Source of the DNA: Fimbriimonadaceae bacterium
GTDB taxonomy: Bacteria > Armatimonadota > Fimbriimonadia > Fimbriimonadales > Fimbriimonadaceae
Direction of reading: 5' to 3'
Length of the DNA: 5,742 nucleotides
Assembly: GCA_025451715.1 (NCBI GenBank)
Contig: JANWJY010000171.1
Location: 1 to 5,742, forward strand
The notes below the pieces were generated by a model that did no database searches, was not told where the DNA came from, and was given only the letters and a program-made list of their open reading frames with translations. Of the stretch, positions 5,700 to 5,742 are shown piece by piece; the stretch's first letter is position 1, and each line of letters opens with the position of its first letter. Made by a program: the position numbers and the translations under genes.

Positions 5700-5742
5700 A
5701 TGCCCGAGCCCTTGGTCGCCCTGGACGCCCGGCTCCTGACTG
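5700..5742 (+). CDS. Start of a gene cut by the right edge, possibly a glycosyltransferase
   Basis: ATG at 5700 opens MPEPLVALDARLLT and runs off the window. AGGAA at 5689-5693, six bases upstream, is a well-placed Shine-Dalgarno site and supports a real start. A beta strand followed by 'ALDARLLT' is often seen at the N-terminus of GT4/GT-B glycosyltransferases, but 14 residues are far too few to assign a family. It is divergent from the 5201-5608 gene, with 91 bases between them that must hold both promoters; I see no convincing -35/-10 pair there. Confidence 0.5.
   Translation, partial: MPEPLVALDARLLT

Overview
The window is GC-rich bacterial DNA with a compact, mostly co-directional gene layout. 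The taxon is uncertain. Near-leaderless expression signals, an MsbA-type exporter and short orphan proteins would suit Armatimonadota (Fimbriimonadia) or another poorly sampled, GC-rich group. That placement is a low-confidence impression from protein style; no marker gene here settles it.

Layout from left to right. Positions 1-245 hold no convincing gene but carry a long imperfect palindrome (137-208). A small predicted lipoprotein runs leftward (246-665). The intergenic stretch 666-1000 is the richest non-coding part. It has a near-consensus sigma-70 promoter pointing right (754-782), a structured region with two mutually exclusive hairpins (886-946 and 913-961) and a T-run, and a second -10-like hexamer (985-990) so close to the next ATG that the transcript would be almost leaderless. 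A tight rightward cluster follows: asparaginyl-tRNA synthetase (1001-2392), an MsbA-like ABC exporter that starts with TTG directly after the asnS stop codon (2393-4402), and a FepC/BtuD-like ABC ATPase overlapping it by 14 bases (4389-5156). A hairpin (5163-5190) separates this cluster from a convergent, leftward single-pass membrane protein of unknown function (5201-5608). The first 14 codons of a rightward gene, possibly a glycosyltransferase, begin at 5700 and leave the window.

How the parts work together. The three rightward genes have no spacers between them and so are probably co-transcribed. AsnRS supplies Asn-tRNA. The exporter is a complete half-transporter expected to act as a homodimer on a lipid or amphiphile. 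The last gene is an import-type ATPase whose permease and binding protein are not in this window. No metabolic link between the three is obvious.

The two items most worth following up are the asnS upstream region, which has attenuator-like geometry but matches no RNA family I recognise, and an extra segment of about 95 residues between TM1 and TM2 of the exporter. That segment carries two copies of a motif resembling a DNA-binding helix-turn-helix, although the family's topology would place it outside the cytoplasm.
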